Source of the DNA: Lachnospiraceae bacterium
Lineage (GTDB): Bacteria > Bacillota > Clostridia > Lachnospirales > Lachnospiraceae
Assembly: GCA_022792835.1 (NCBI GenBank)
Contig: JAAWBT010000014.1
Coordinates: 1-64,000 of the forward strand
DNA: 64,000 nucleotides
Reading direction: 5' to 3'
The notes beneath the pieces are model-generated. The model ran no database searches, was not told where the DNA came from, and saw nothing but the letters and a program-made list of their open reading frames with translations. Within the stretch, counting starts at the first letter, position 1, and each line of letters begins with the position of its first letter. Both the position numbers and the translations under genes were made by a program. Shown here in pieces: positions 34,612-42,569 of this stretch.

Positions 34612-34615
34612 TTTC

Positions 34616-35674
34616 TCAAAGCATAAACTGGAGCCCACAAAAAGCTCCGTACACCAAAAGCAGCAAAATCCCCTGCAGCCTGGTCAGCTTCTCCTTCAAA
34701 AGCGCCGGCACCGTCAAAAAGAACATGACAAACAGCATGACCGGAATATCCAACACCAGAGAGGCATTGTGTCCGGCAATCACAGCGCTCTGCGGGATCT
34801 CAAAGGGCGCCAGAGTAACGGAAAGGCCGCTCACAAGTACCAGGTTAAAAAGGTTGGCCCCAATGACATTTCCCAGAGAGAGGGCGCCATGACCTTTGAT
34901 CAGAGACGTGATGGCTGTCACCAGCTCCGGCAGGGACGTTCCAAGCGCCACAAAAGTTAAAGCGATCACCGATTCCGGCACACCGAGCGCCTGGGCAATC
35001 AGCGTTCCGTTGTCCACCAGAAGCTTCGCTCCCACCGCTATCAGGACCGCCCCCACCGCCAAAAGCAGAATATCCTTGCCCATGGAGCCCTGTTCCTGCT
35101 CCACCTCTCCTGTGTCCACTCCATCCCTGTCTCCCATCTGATTCGTCATTTTCAGCTCCGAATCTTTCCCGGAAAGACTGGCTGCCTGCAAAACAAGCTC
35201 CTCCTCTTTTGGCTGTCCGCTCTCTTTCCTGGCCTGTATAACCGTAGAACCCATATAGACCAGAAAGATCAATAACAAAAGCACACCGGCCGGCCGGCTG
35301 AAATATCCGGTAAAATAAGCAGTCAATGCATAGAAGAGTGCCGCTGTAAAGAAAAAGACGACCGGCGTCCGCAGAGTTTTCCGCTTCACTTCAGACGGCC
35401 TTATCGCAATCGTAAGACCCGCGATCAGAGCCGTGTTGCAGATGATAGAACCGATGGCATTGCCATAGGCAATTTCCCCATGGCCGCCCACAGCAGAAGT
35501 GGCAGATACCATCACCTCCGGAAGCGTCGTTCCGATGGATACCACCGTTGCACCGATCAAAAGCTCCGGAACCCGAAATCGGTGGGCAATCCCCGTGGCT
35601 CCGTCCACAAACCAATCGCCGCCTTTTATCAGCAAAAGCAGCCCAACAACAAACAATAATACAGGCATCCACAT
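34616..35674 (-). CDS. Calcium/sodium antiporter (CaCA family)
   Basis: A 352-residue exchanger with two repeated halves of about five helices each. The alpha-repeats carry the ion-binding motifs GATVVSIGTTLPEVMVSATSA (first half) and LTFVALGTSLPELVTAITSL (second half). A charged cytoplasmic loop of about 60 residues separates them. It would expel Ca2+ in exchange for Na+ or H+, which fits the sodium-rich context of this window. Its 3' end abuts a mobile element copy. Confidence 0.93.
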   Translation of the reverse strand: MWMPVLLFVVGLLLLIKGGDWFVDGATGIAHRFRVPELLIGATVVSIGTTLPEVMVSATSAVGGHGEIAYGNAIGSIICNTALIAGLTIAIRPSEVKRKTLRTPVVFFFTAALFYALTAYFTGYFSRPAGVLLLLIFLVYMGSTVIQARKESGQPKEEELVLQAASLSGKDSELKMTNQMGDRDGVDTGEVEQEQGSMGKDILLLAVGAVLIAVGAKLLVDNGTLIAQALGVPESVIALTFVALGTSLPELVTAITSLIKGHGALSLGNVIGANLFNLVLVSGLSVTLAPFEIPQSAVIAGHNASLVLDIPVMLFVMFFLTVPALLKEKLTRLQGILLLLVYGAFCGLQFML

Positions 35675-35785
35675 ATTAGATTCTCCCTTTTGTCTGAAAT
35701 CAGTGTCTCAAGAAGCAGTAACGATTGTACCATATTCCAGTACTTTTTCCAAGGCTTTCTTTTGCCGCCTCTAAAGTGACAAAAC

Positions 35786-35812
35786 TTTCACCTAAATGTC
35801 ACGAAGCTGTAA
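35786..35812 (+). promoter_or_regulatory. Three 11-bp-spaced TGTCA-like repeats upstream of a small gene
   Basis: TTTCA-N6-TGTCA-N6-TGTAA repeats every 11 bp, the layout of a PhoB/PhoP-type response-regulator site. A possible -10 (TATGTT) follows at 35819-35824. The site is 70-100 bp ahead of the 59-residue peptide gene. The rest of the 210-bp region shows nothing else recognisable. Confidence 0.35.
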
Positions 35813-35884
35813 GGTAAGTATGTTATCCTTAGATAAGAATTTGAAAATCCACTGACACATAAATCAAAACAAAGGAGGCTGATT

Positions 35885-36064
35885 ATGACAGAAAGAAAAA
35901 AAGCACGAATCCAAACAGCCATTCACGGCATCCTGTCATGTATTTTCCTACTTCCGGTTTTCCTGCTGCTTGTCGCCATCACGATCGTCCGTTCACTGTT
36001 AGATTATCTCATCAGCAGTTGGGAGCGGGGGTTCCTATGCGACAAAAAAGCCTGCAAGCAGTAA
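35885..36064 (+). CDS. 59-residue membrane peptide, not in the ORF track
   Basis: A small ORF with an ideal ribosome site (AAAGGAGG, six bases before the ATG). The peptide begins with a basic segment (MTERKKARIQ), has one membrane helix of about 23 residues (ILSCIFLLPVFLLLVAITIV) and ends CDKKACKQ with two cysteines spaced CxxxxC. I do not recognise the family. Its stop codon lies in the loop of the terminator that follows. A direct-repeat box upstream may control it. It is not large enough for the 60-residue cut-off of the ORF track, but its start site and terminator support a real gene. Confidence 0.65.
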   Translation: MTERKKARIQTAIHGILSCIFLLPVFLLLVAITIVRSLLDYLISSWERGFLCDKKACKQ

Positions 36065-36083
36065 ACCCGCTTGCAGGCTGAAT
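36049..36083 (+). terminator. Terminator overlapping the end of the small peptide gene
   Basis: GCCTGCAAGC (36049-36058), a nine-base loop, then GCTTGCAGGC (36068-36077) form a perfect ten-pair stem, followed by TGAATTTT. The stop codon of the peptide gene is in the loop. Confidence 0.8.
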
Positions 36084-36087
36084 TTTC

Positions 36088-36177
36088 TGGCGGAGAGTGT
36101 GGGATTCGAACCCACGTGCCCAGAAAGGACAACCGCATTTCGAGTGCGGCTCGTTATGACCACTTCGATAACTCTCC
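36088..36177 (-). tRNA. tRNA-Ser (anticodon CGA)
   Basis: On the minus strand the 90-nt gene begins GGAGAGTTATCG and ends ACTCTCCGCCA, with a seven-pair acceptor stem and encoded CCA. The anticodon arm CCGCA-CTCGAAA-TGCGG gives anticodon CGA, reading UCG. A long variable arm (TGTCCTTTCTGGGCA region) and GTGGG-TTCGAAT-CCCAC T-arm mark it as a serine tRNA. Confidence 0.96.
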
Positions 36178-36232
36178 AATCATACGAAAACTATTTTACC
36201 CGCTGCCACACAGAATGTCAACTATTATCTTC

Positions 36233-36910
36233 CTATAGTTTCTGTATTTTAGCATATTTCAGCCGAAGAGCAATTTCTCCGAGAGAATCCGCCAGATACT
36301 CCGTAAAGGGTTTTTGGGGCAGCAGCCGCTTTATGGCATCCGCCAGGACAATTTCGCAGAGATTCCCTATCATCTCCTGGTACTCAATATCATATTCCTC
36401 CAGCGCCCGCCTGATATATTCTGCCGAAAATTGCCTTAAAAATTCCTGTTCCAGACGGATGCACTCCAAAAAATCATAGATCCGGTCAATCCCCAGGCTC
36501 CCGGAAAGATCCTTAAGCACCGGGTAATCCAGTGTCAATATGGTATTGTGCGGCTCGAACTCTGCGTCATACCATTTGAAAAATTCCGGCATTCCCTTCA
36601 AAAAAGTATCCTCCAGGCAGCGATTTCCATAAGCAGAAAATACCGGAAGGATCTCATGGTAGAGAGCCAGCGCCGCCTTTACCTTTTCCCTTACGCACGC
36701 TGCCCCAATCTCATAAGCCTGTTCTGCAGACAGTCCCTCTGCCATGACTGTTGTGTCGCCTCCGGCTGCGCCCGCCTCTCTTATACAGTACAGGACTGCC
36801 CCCATAAACTGCTCTGCCTTTTCATAAGTCACAGAAGTACTTTCCAGCCCATTGTATTTCTTCGCCAGCCTTCCCACAAGGGGAACCAACTCTTCCATCT
36901 CATAATCCAT
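36233..36910 (-). CDS. Uncharacterised Clostridia protein (DUF6179-like)
   Basis: A 225-residue, mostly helical, soluble protein with no catalytic motif that I recognise. My recollection is that it belongs to a Clostridia-specific family sometimes labelled DUF6179; this name is tentative. Notable stretches are EFFKWYDAEFEPHNTILTLDYP in the middle and IRLEQEFLRQFSAEYIRRALEEYDIEY near the end. It directly follows the 179-residue gene upstream: GGAGG covers the end of that gene, and either the GTG at 36916 or the ATG at 36910 may be the start; I prefer the ATG for spacing. Confidence 0.6.
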   Translation of the reverse strand: MDYEMEELVPLVGRLAKKYNGLESTSVTYEKAEQFMGAVLYCIREAGAAGGDTTVMAEGLSAEQAYEIGAACVREKVKAALALYHEILPVFSAYGNRCLEDTFLKGMPEFFKWYDAEFEPHNTILTLDYPVLKDLSGSLGIDRIYDFLECIRLEQEFLRQFSAEYIRRALEEYDIEYQEMIGNLCEIVLADAIKRLLPQKPFTEYLADSLGEIALRLKYAKIQKL

Positions 36911-36916
36911 ACCCAC

Positions 36917-37456
36917 TCACCTCCAGCAAAGCTCTCTCAATGCCTCCAGATACAGCTCATAGTCCCACCGCTTTACTTCATCAAATTTTTCGTATTCTCC
37001 GCGGCCTTCCGAAGCCTGATACCCCCGATAACCGGCCCGGACTGCCTGAGAAAAAAGATTCAGGCAGGTGCCCTCCAGGTAATCCAGATCACCAAAACAG
37101 ATTTCTTCAAACTGTTCCCGCATAAAATGTAAAAGCTCCTCGTCACTGATCTCGTCCTGCATTTCATTTTTATAGAGATAAAAAATTTCCTGCAGCCGGA
37201 TAATCGTCTCCCTATAACAGCTCTGATCAATGAAATCCGAATCACAGAATTCATAGACAATCTTTGGCACAATTCCCTCCCCAAATTCCACCCGCTTCTG
37301 CTCCCGGAGCGTTTTGGCCCGCTCCTCAAGAATCAACTTTGCATCCTCCTTTGTCAAGGTCAGCCCAAACCTCTCCGCAGCCTGATTTGTCTCCAAAACC
37401 GGTTCCAGAGCAGTCTGCTGCTCCAATAAAACCATCCAATCTCGTTCCAAACCCAT
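36917..37456 (-). CDS. Uncharacterised Clostridia protein (DUF6323-like)
   Basis: A 179-residue soluble helical protein, started at the ATG at 37454-37456 with GGGGAG upstream. I do not recognise an enzyme motif. It is paired with the following gene (the upstream stop is three bases from the next possible start), so the two products probably act together. The pairing of these two families in Clostridia is something I recall, not something shown here. Conserved-looking patches are RFGLTLTKEDAKLILEERAKTL and the acidic ISDEELLHFMREQFEEICFGDLDY. Confidence 0.55.
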   Translation of the reverse strand: MGLERDWMVLLEQQTALEPVLETNQAAERFGLTLTKEDAKLILEERAKTLREQKRVEFGEGIVPKIVYEFCDSDFIDQSCYRETIIRLQEIFYLYKNEMQDEISDEELLHFMREQFEEICFGDLDYLEGTCLNLFSQAVRAGYRGYQASEGRGEYEKFDEVKRWDYELYLEALRELCWR

Positions 37457-37568
37457 TCCTTCTCCCCTTTCTATGATGTGCCTTAGCTCCATGCCCGGAC
37501 AAGCAGGCTTTCTCTGCCAAAATCTCCGGGAAAATGATTATAGCACCGGACCAAATATCTTACCAGTC

Positions 37569-37597
37569 TTGAAAAAAAGCCATTTTTATGATATAAT
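37569..37597 (+). promoter_or_regulatory. Consensus-like plus-strand promoter with no gene after it
   Basis: TTGAAA (37569-37574), exactly 17 bases, then TATAAT (37592-37597). The start point would be near 37604, and a strong hairpin begins seven bases later. There is no plus-strand gene in front of it; transcripts would be about 40 nt long or run antisense into the NhaC gene. Confidence 0.5.
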
Positions 37598-37610
37598 ACA
37601 GATACCAAAA

Positions 37611-37645
37611 GGGAGCAGACAAATTCAACATCTGCTCCCTCTTTC
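37611..37645. terminator. Terminator after the nhaC-type gene
   Basis: GGGAGCAGA, an 11-base loop and TCTGCTCCC form a nine-pair stem. On the minus strand it is followed by CTTTTGG and lies 21 bp after the stop of the antiporter gene; on the plus strand it is followed by TCTTTCTAT and could stop the promoter described at 37569. Confidence 0.75.
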
Positions 37646-37665
37646 TATACAAAAAATCAGATTCT

Positions 37666-39075
37666 TTATGCTGCCACAAATCCTACGATCAGATACCCCA
37701 CCGTCGCCAGCCCGCCGCAGATCAGTGCATAAGGAAGCTGGGTCTTCACATGATCCAGATGATCCGAGGCAGAACCCATGGAGGAAAGGATCGTCGTATC
37801 GGACAGGGGTGAACAATGGTCGCCGAACACGCCGCCGCCGGCCACAGCCGCAAACACCGCCACAACGATGGTACTCAGCTCTCCGCCTGTGATGCTGAAA
37901 GCCAAAGGCAGGGCAATCGGCATACAGATGGCAAAGGTACCCCAGGAAGAACCCGTGGCAAAAGCCATGACCGCCGAAACGATGAAGATCAGCGCCGGAA
38001 GCACATGGGGCGTCAAAAAGCCTTCACAGAGAGAAATAATATAGTTTGCTGTTCCCATCTGTTTGCTCAATGCGTTGACGGAGTAAGCCAGAGCCAGAAG
38101 GACAATAGCCGGAAGAGCTCCCTTGATTCCGTCCATCATGGTATTCATGACCTCTTTAAAAGGAATTCCCTGGATCATCATGCTGATCATCATGAAAATG
38201 CCCACAAACAGGAACGCCTCCATGGTCTTGGCCGATTTAAAGGCAATATAAGTGCCAAGAGCCGTGGTAATGATCATCAGGACCGGCAGGACAAAGTTCA
38301 AAAATACCCTGGGCTTAAATCCGGGATAGGGCTCCATATCTGTGAGCTCTTTGCCGGTCAGGGGCGTAGCCCCGTCGGCCAGAACCTTTCCCTCCTCCAT
38401 GGCCCGCTTTTCCGCTTTCTTCATAGGGCCGAAATCCTTGATGATTCCAGAGCCGATCAGGCCCACAAAGACCACTGCAATCAGCGCATAGAAATTGAAA
38501 GGGATTGCTTTCATAAACAACGCCGCACCGTCGGCCTCTGTCACAATACAGCCCACTCCCACTGCCAGACCGCTCAGGTAGGCCGCCCAGCCGGTAATGG
38601 GAACCAGGACACTCACGGGAGCTGAAGTGGAATCAGCGATATAGGCCAGTTTTTCTCTGGAGATTCTGGCCTTGTCCGTGATGCTGCGCATGGTACAGCC
38701 CACAAACAGAGGGCTGAAGGAATCACTGAAATACACAAACATACCCAGTACCCATGCCATGAGCTGGGCCCCCCGCCGGCTTAAATGCTTGTCGTGGACC
38801 CATTGGGAAAAGCCCTGAATGGCTCCCGTCTTCTGGAAATAAGCCACCAGAATACCGATAAAGGTATTAAGCAGCATAACCCAGGAGAAGCTGGTGGTGC
38901 CAAGACTCTCCTTGAGAAGCGTCGGGAATCCAAGGAGCCCCTGCCCCGCCAAAAGCGTTCCTGTGATGCAGGCAATGGCCAGCGACACAATGGTGTTTTT
39001 CGTCACAAAGGACAACACGATCGCAAGAATCGGCGGAATGATTGAGATAAAGCCCATGTTGATTAGTTCTTCCAT
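37666..39075 (-). CDS. NhaC-family Na+/H+ (or substrate/cation) antiporter
   Basis: A 469-residue membrane protein with about 11-12 helices and the NhaC-like motifs FSDSFSPLFVGCTMR, ATGSSWGTFAICMPIALPL and GGGVFGDHCSPLSDTTILSSMGSASDHLDHV. Members exchange Na+ for H+, and some exchange organic acids or amino acids. It is the last gene of a run with alanine dehydrogenase and a Na+-coupled amino-acid transporter, so exporting the Na+ brought in with alanine is a plausible task. A related but partial gene is at 63260. Confidence 0.9.
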   Translation of the reverse strand: MEELINMGFISIIPPILAIVLSFVTKNTIVSLAIACITGTLLAGQGLLGFPTLLKESLGTTSFSWVMLLNTFIGILVAYFQKTGAIQGFSQWVHDKHLSRRGAQLMAWVLGMFVYFSDSFSPLFVGCTMRSITDKARISREKLAYIADSTSAPVSVLVPITGWAAYLSGLAVGVGCIVTEADGAALFMKAIPFNFYALIAVVFVGLIGSGIIKDFGPMKKAEKRAMEEGKVLADGATPLTGKELTDMEPYPGFKPRVFLNFVLPVLMIITTALGTYIAFKSAKTMEAFLFVGIFMMISMMIQGIPFKEVMNTMMDGIKGALPAIVLLALAYSVNALSKQMGTANYIISLCEGFLTPHVLPALIFIVSAVMAFATGSSWGTFAICMPIALPLAFSITGGELSTIVVAVFAAVAGGGVFGDHCSPLSDTTILSSMGSASDHLDHVKTQLPYALICGGLATVGYLIVGFVAA

Positions 39076-39109
39076 ACTCGTTCCTCCTTAATGTGATTTT
39101 GATCTATCC

Positions 39110-40288
39110 TTAAACCGTGACCTCCTCCATGGAGATATAATTCTCAGAGCGGGACACAGTTGCAGGCGGAGCCATGTCAAGATTTCTACCGGAAAGCCCC
39201 AGGATATCCTCCGGCCGGATCCAGGGCCGGCCCTGAAGGGCGCTGGTCTCTTCGTGGGTCAGATAGCCTTTATAGGCCGTCAGACTTCTTCTCAGGAAGC
39301 CGTCCTTCGCGCATGCCTCAGCCACCCCCTGGTTCAGAATGCTGCGAAAATGGGGCAGCACGGAAGCCGCGTATGCGACTGACGTGGAGTTGGCAATGGC
39401 CCCCGGAATATTGCTCACACAGTAATGGACCACATCCTCCTCAATGTAACAGGGATCCTCATGGGTTGTCTCATGGAAGGTCTCAATGACTCCCACGTCA
39501 TTGCTGATATCCACGATCACAGAGCCCTTGCCCATGGTCCGCACCATCGCCCGGTCAATGAGGTGGTCCGTACGGTCCTTGGGCCATTTCACACAGTTTA
39601 AAACCATATCCGTCTCCGGCAGGATGGCCGCAATGTTCTCCCTGGTGGAAATCATGGTATTGACCTGCTCATGGTACTGGCGGCTTAAGGAACGGAGCGT
39701 TCCGATATTGATATCCATGACCGTCACCCAGGCTCCCAGGGCATGGAGCACTGAAAGGGCCGCCTGTCCCACAACCCCGCCGCCAAGGATCAGCACCTTC
39801 ATGCCGGGAGCGCCGCCAAGGCCGTTTACAAATTTGCCCTTTCCGCCGTTGATGGAAAGCATGGCATAAAGGCCCATGAGAGCTCCCTGCTTTCCGGCCG
39901 CCTCGCAGTTGGGGGAGCCGTAGCGGTGAGAATCTTCCGCCGTAAAAGCAATCACCTTTTTATCAAGAAGGGCCTGCACCTCCTCCGGATGAGCCGCTGG
40001 GTGGATGCAGGTAAACACAATCTGCCCTTGTCTTAAAAGCCCGAACTCAGAGGGTTCAAACTCTTTGACCTTGGTCAAAAAATCAGACCGTTTATACATT
40101 TCCTCCGCTGTCTCCACAAGCTCTGCCCCGGCCTTCTCATACTCTGCGTCCTCAAAACCGGCTTTTTCCCCGGCGCCTTTCTGAACCAGCGCCTGATGGC
40201 CGTCAGCCACAATGGACGCAATCTCCGAGGGCGTGGCGATCACCCGGTATTCCCCGTTCTTAATGTCTTTCAATAAGCCAAAAATCAT
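39110..40288 (-). CDS. ald: Alanine dehydrogenase-family enzyme
   Basis: NAD-dependent enzyme converting alanine to pyruvate and ammonia, of the alanine dehydrogenase/PNT family. The 392-residue protein has the N-terminal catalytic half with VQKGAGEKAGFEDAEYEKAGAE and KVKEFEPSE, followed by the Rossmann domain with VLILGGGVVGQAALSVLHALGAWVTVMD near residue 165. A later stretch, HYCVSNIPGAIANSTSVAYA, is family-typical (MVNMPGAVPRTST in classical Ald), so the enzyme is a divergent member and its substrate should be tested. It sits between an NSS transporter and an NhaC antiporter. Confidence 0.82.
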   Translation of the reverse strand: MIFGLLKDIKNGEYRVIATPSEIASIVADGHQALVQKGAGEKAGFEDAEYEKAGAELVETAEEMYKRSDFLTKVKEFEPSEFGLLRQGQIVFTCIHPAAHPEEVQALLDKKVIAFTAEDSHRYGSPNCEAAGKQGALMGLYAMLSINGGKGKFVNGLGGAPGMKVLILGGGVVGQAALSVLHALGAWVTVMDINIGTLRSLSRQYHEQVNTMISTRENIAAILPETDMVLNCVKWPKDRTDHLIDRAMVRTMGKGSVIVDISNDVGVIETFHETTHEDPCYIEEDVVHYCVSNIPGAIANSTSVAYAASVLPHFRSILNQGVAEACAKDGFLRRSLTAYKGYLTHEETSALQGRPWIRPEDILGLSGRNLDMAPPATVSRSENYISMEEVTV

Positions 40289-40321
40289 CCTTATTTCCTC
40301 CAGAATATTTTTTTATAATTT

Positions 40322-41647
40322 TTATCCGATTCCGTTATATAAAAAACCCAGAATCAGAACAATGATCGTGAGAGGCACATACACATATTTTGCCAGAGTG
40401 CCGAAAACCACAGGAAGGGGCTTTTTCCTTCCAAGCTCCAGTTCCTCCCGGATCCTTTTGTAGCCGAGAATATAATAGATGGAAACCGCACCCAGCACGG
40501 CTCCGATGGGCACAATGACAATGGTAATAAAATCCATCCACTGCCCTACCACGTCCCCGTGCTCCAAAAACAGCCCTACGGCCAGAGCCGTGCCGCCGCA
40601 AAGGAGCACCGACAACCTTCTGCCAAGGCCAAACCGGTTCTGCCAGCTCTCAATGACTGCCTCGAACATGTTCATCAAAGAAGTGATCCCCGCAAAGGCC
40701 ACTGACAAAAAGAAGATCGCCGCAAACAGCCGCCCCATGGGCATCTGCCGGAACACATTAGGCAGAGTGACAAACATCAGCGAAGGCCCTCTGTCCGGCG
40801 CAATCCCAAAGGCGAACACTGCCGGCATAATGGCAAGAGCCGCAATAATCGCCGCCACAGTGTCAAACACTGCTGTCCGCACGGAAGCCTGCGGGATGTT
40901 TTCCTTTTTATCCAGGTAAGAACCATAGACAATCATGCCTGACCCGGTGATGGACAGGGAGAAAAACGCCTGTCCCATGGCCATGACCCAGGTATCCGCC
41001 CGAAGCAGGTATTCCCATTTGGGAATAAAAAGAAATTCGTAGCCAGAGAACGCGCCAGGCAGAAAAGCCACCCGCACTGCCAGGATAATAAAAAGCAGGA
41101 AAAAGACCGGCATCAGAATCTTATTTGCTTTCTCAATCCCAGAGGCAGCATTGCACAAAAGAATCACCACCGCTATGCCAACCACCATAACATGCCAGGG
41201 CACGCTTCCAAAATGGCCTGTAGCCTGGGCAAAATAGGCGGCAGAATCTGCCGTTAAAATAACGCCCGTCAAAGACCCGGCGAAGGAGCGGAGCACCCAG
41301 CCGATGATGATAGAGTAGCCGATGGCGATCCCCAGGGAACCGAGCAGCGGAATCCATCCTAGAGCCTGTCCGAACCTTCCTTTGCCCACCCGCTCAAAGC
41401 AATACTTATAGGCGCCCAGTGTTCCCGTCCCGGCCCGCCTTCCCAGGGCAAACTCCGCCGAAAGCCCCACGTATCCGAATAAGGCGATAAATAAAAAATA
41501 CGGAATCAGAAAGGCGGCGCCGCCATACTGCCCCAGCCGGTACGGAAACATCCAGATATTCCCCAGGCCCACCGCCGAACCCACACAGGCAAGGACAAAT
41601 CCAAAAGAACTGGAAAATCCCCCATTGACATGTCTCTTTTCATTCAT
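40322..41647 (-). CDS. Sodium-dependent amino-acid transporter (NSS/SNF family)
   Basis: A 441-residue neurotransmitter:sodium symporter-type protein with 11-12 helices. The first helix carries FVLACVGSAVGLGNIWMFPYRLGQYGG, including the sodium- and substrate-binding unwound segment, and the sixth has MGQAFFSLSITGSGMIVYGSY. With the dehydrogenase next to it, alanine is the likely substrate. Its start overlaps the end of the pseudouridine synthase gene by eight bases. Confidence 0.92.
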   Translation of the reverse strand: MNEKRHVNGGFSSSFGFVLACVGSAVGLGNIWMFPYRLGQYGGAAFLIPYFLFIALFGYVGLSAEFALGRRAGTGTLGAYKYCFERVGKGRFGQALGWIPLLGSLGIAIGYSIIIGWVLRSFAGSLTGVILTADSAAYFAQATGHFGSVPWHVMVVGIAVVILLCNAASGIEKANKILMPVFFLLFIILAVRVAFLPGAFSGYEFLFIPKWEYLLRADTWVMAMGQAFFSLSITGSGMIVYGSYLDKKENIPQASVRTAVFDTVAAIIAALAIMPAVFAFGIAPDRGPSLMFVTLPNVFRQMPMGRLFAAIFFLSVAFAGITSLMNMFEAVIESWQNRFGLGRRLSVLLCGGTALAVGLFLEHGDVVGQWMDFITIVIVPIGAVLGAVSIYYILGYKRIREELELGRKKPLPVVFGTLAKYVYVPLTIIVLILGFLYNGIG

Positions 41648-42560
41648 AAAAATAATCCCCCTTATTGTTTTTCCCTCCGAGCACCCGCCTCATGTCCTCT
41701 GGCAGCGGTGCCTCAAACTCCATCTGTTCCCCGGTAACCGGATGGCGAAACGCCAGCCGAAAGGAATGAAGGGCCTGCCTGCCGATCCATTCCATGTCCG
41801 GGTTATAGAGATAATCCCCAACCAGTGGAGACCCCAGGTATTTCATGTGGATCCGAATCTGGTGAGTCCTCCCTGTCTCCAGCTTAAGGGCCACCAGGCT
41901 GTGTCCGTTCCCCTCCCCAACCACCTGATAGTGGGTCACCGCCTCCTCCCCGCCGTCAAAATCCACCTGCCGTTCAATAATCGAGCCGGGCTTTCTTCCA
42001 AGAGGCGCAGTGATGGTCCCTGCGGCGGGCTCCACCTGTCCCCGCACAATGGCCCTGTATTCCCGCTCCACCTCTTTTCGCACTGTCATTCCTGCCAGCA
42101 CACAAGAACTGAGCATATGCTTTGCCACCACCGTAAGACCTGACGTATCCCGGTCCAGCCGGTTGCTACACCGGAAAACAAAAGGCTTCCCCTGTTCCTT
42201 AAAATACCAGGCCAGAGCGTTGGCCAGGGAATTGTCGTAATTGTTCACAGACGGATGGGTGGGCATTCCGGCCGCTTTGTTGACCACCACAATATCCTCA
42301 TCCTCATAGACAATGGCAAGCGGCAGTCTGACCGGAACCACCTGATTGGAGTTCTCCGTCTCACAGATATGGACCGTAAGCACATCCCCCTGTGAAAGCC
42401 GTTCATTCAAATATCTTGCCCGGCCATTCACCAGTGCCCCGTCGGCCTGTCGCTTCAAATGGGCAAGACACCCTCTGGAATACCCTCTCCGCCTTAAAAA
42501 CTGCTCAATCCGAAGACCTTCGTCCCCTTCTTCTGCCCCATAGCTGATCCTTCGCTCCAT
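41640..42560 (-). CDS. RluA-family pseudouridine synthase
   Basis: Converts uridine to pseudouridine in rRNA or tRNA. The 306-residue protein has a short S4-like N-terminus (FLRRRGYSRGCLAHLKRQAD), the catalytic motif NRLDRDTSGLTVVAKH with the active-site Asp near residue 140, and the ETGRTHQIRIHMKYLGSPLVGD block. The target site cannot be deduced. It starts nine bases after the translation-GTPase fusion gene and is presumably co-expressed with it, which links two ribosome-directed functions. Confidence 0.92.
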   Translation of the reverse strand: MERRISYGAEEGDEGLRIEQFLRRRGYSRGCLAHLKRQADGALVNGRARYLNERLSQGDVLTVHICETENSNQVVPVRLPLAIVYEDEDIVVVNKAAGMPTHPSVNNYDNSLANALAWYFKEQGKPFVFRCSNRLDRDTSGLTVVAKHMLSSCVLAGMTVRKEVEREYRAIVRGQVEPAAGTITAPLGRKPGSIIERQVDFDGGEEAVTHYQVVGEGNGHSLVALKLETGRTHQIRIHMKYLGSPLVGDYLYNPDMEWIGRQALHSFRLAFRHPVTGEQMEFEAPLPEDMRRVLGGKNNKGDYFYE

Positions 42561-42569
42561 GAACCTCCC

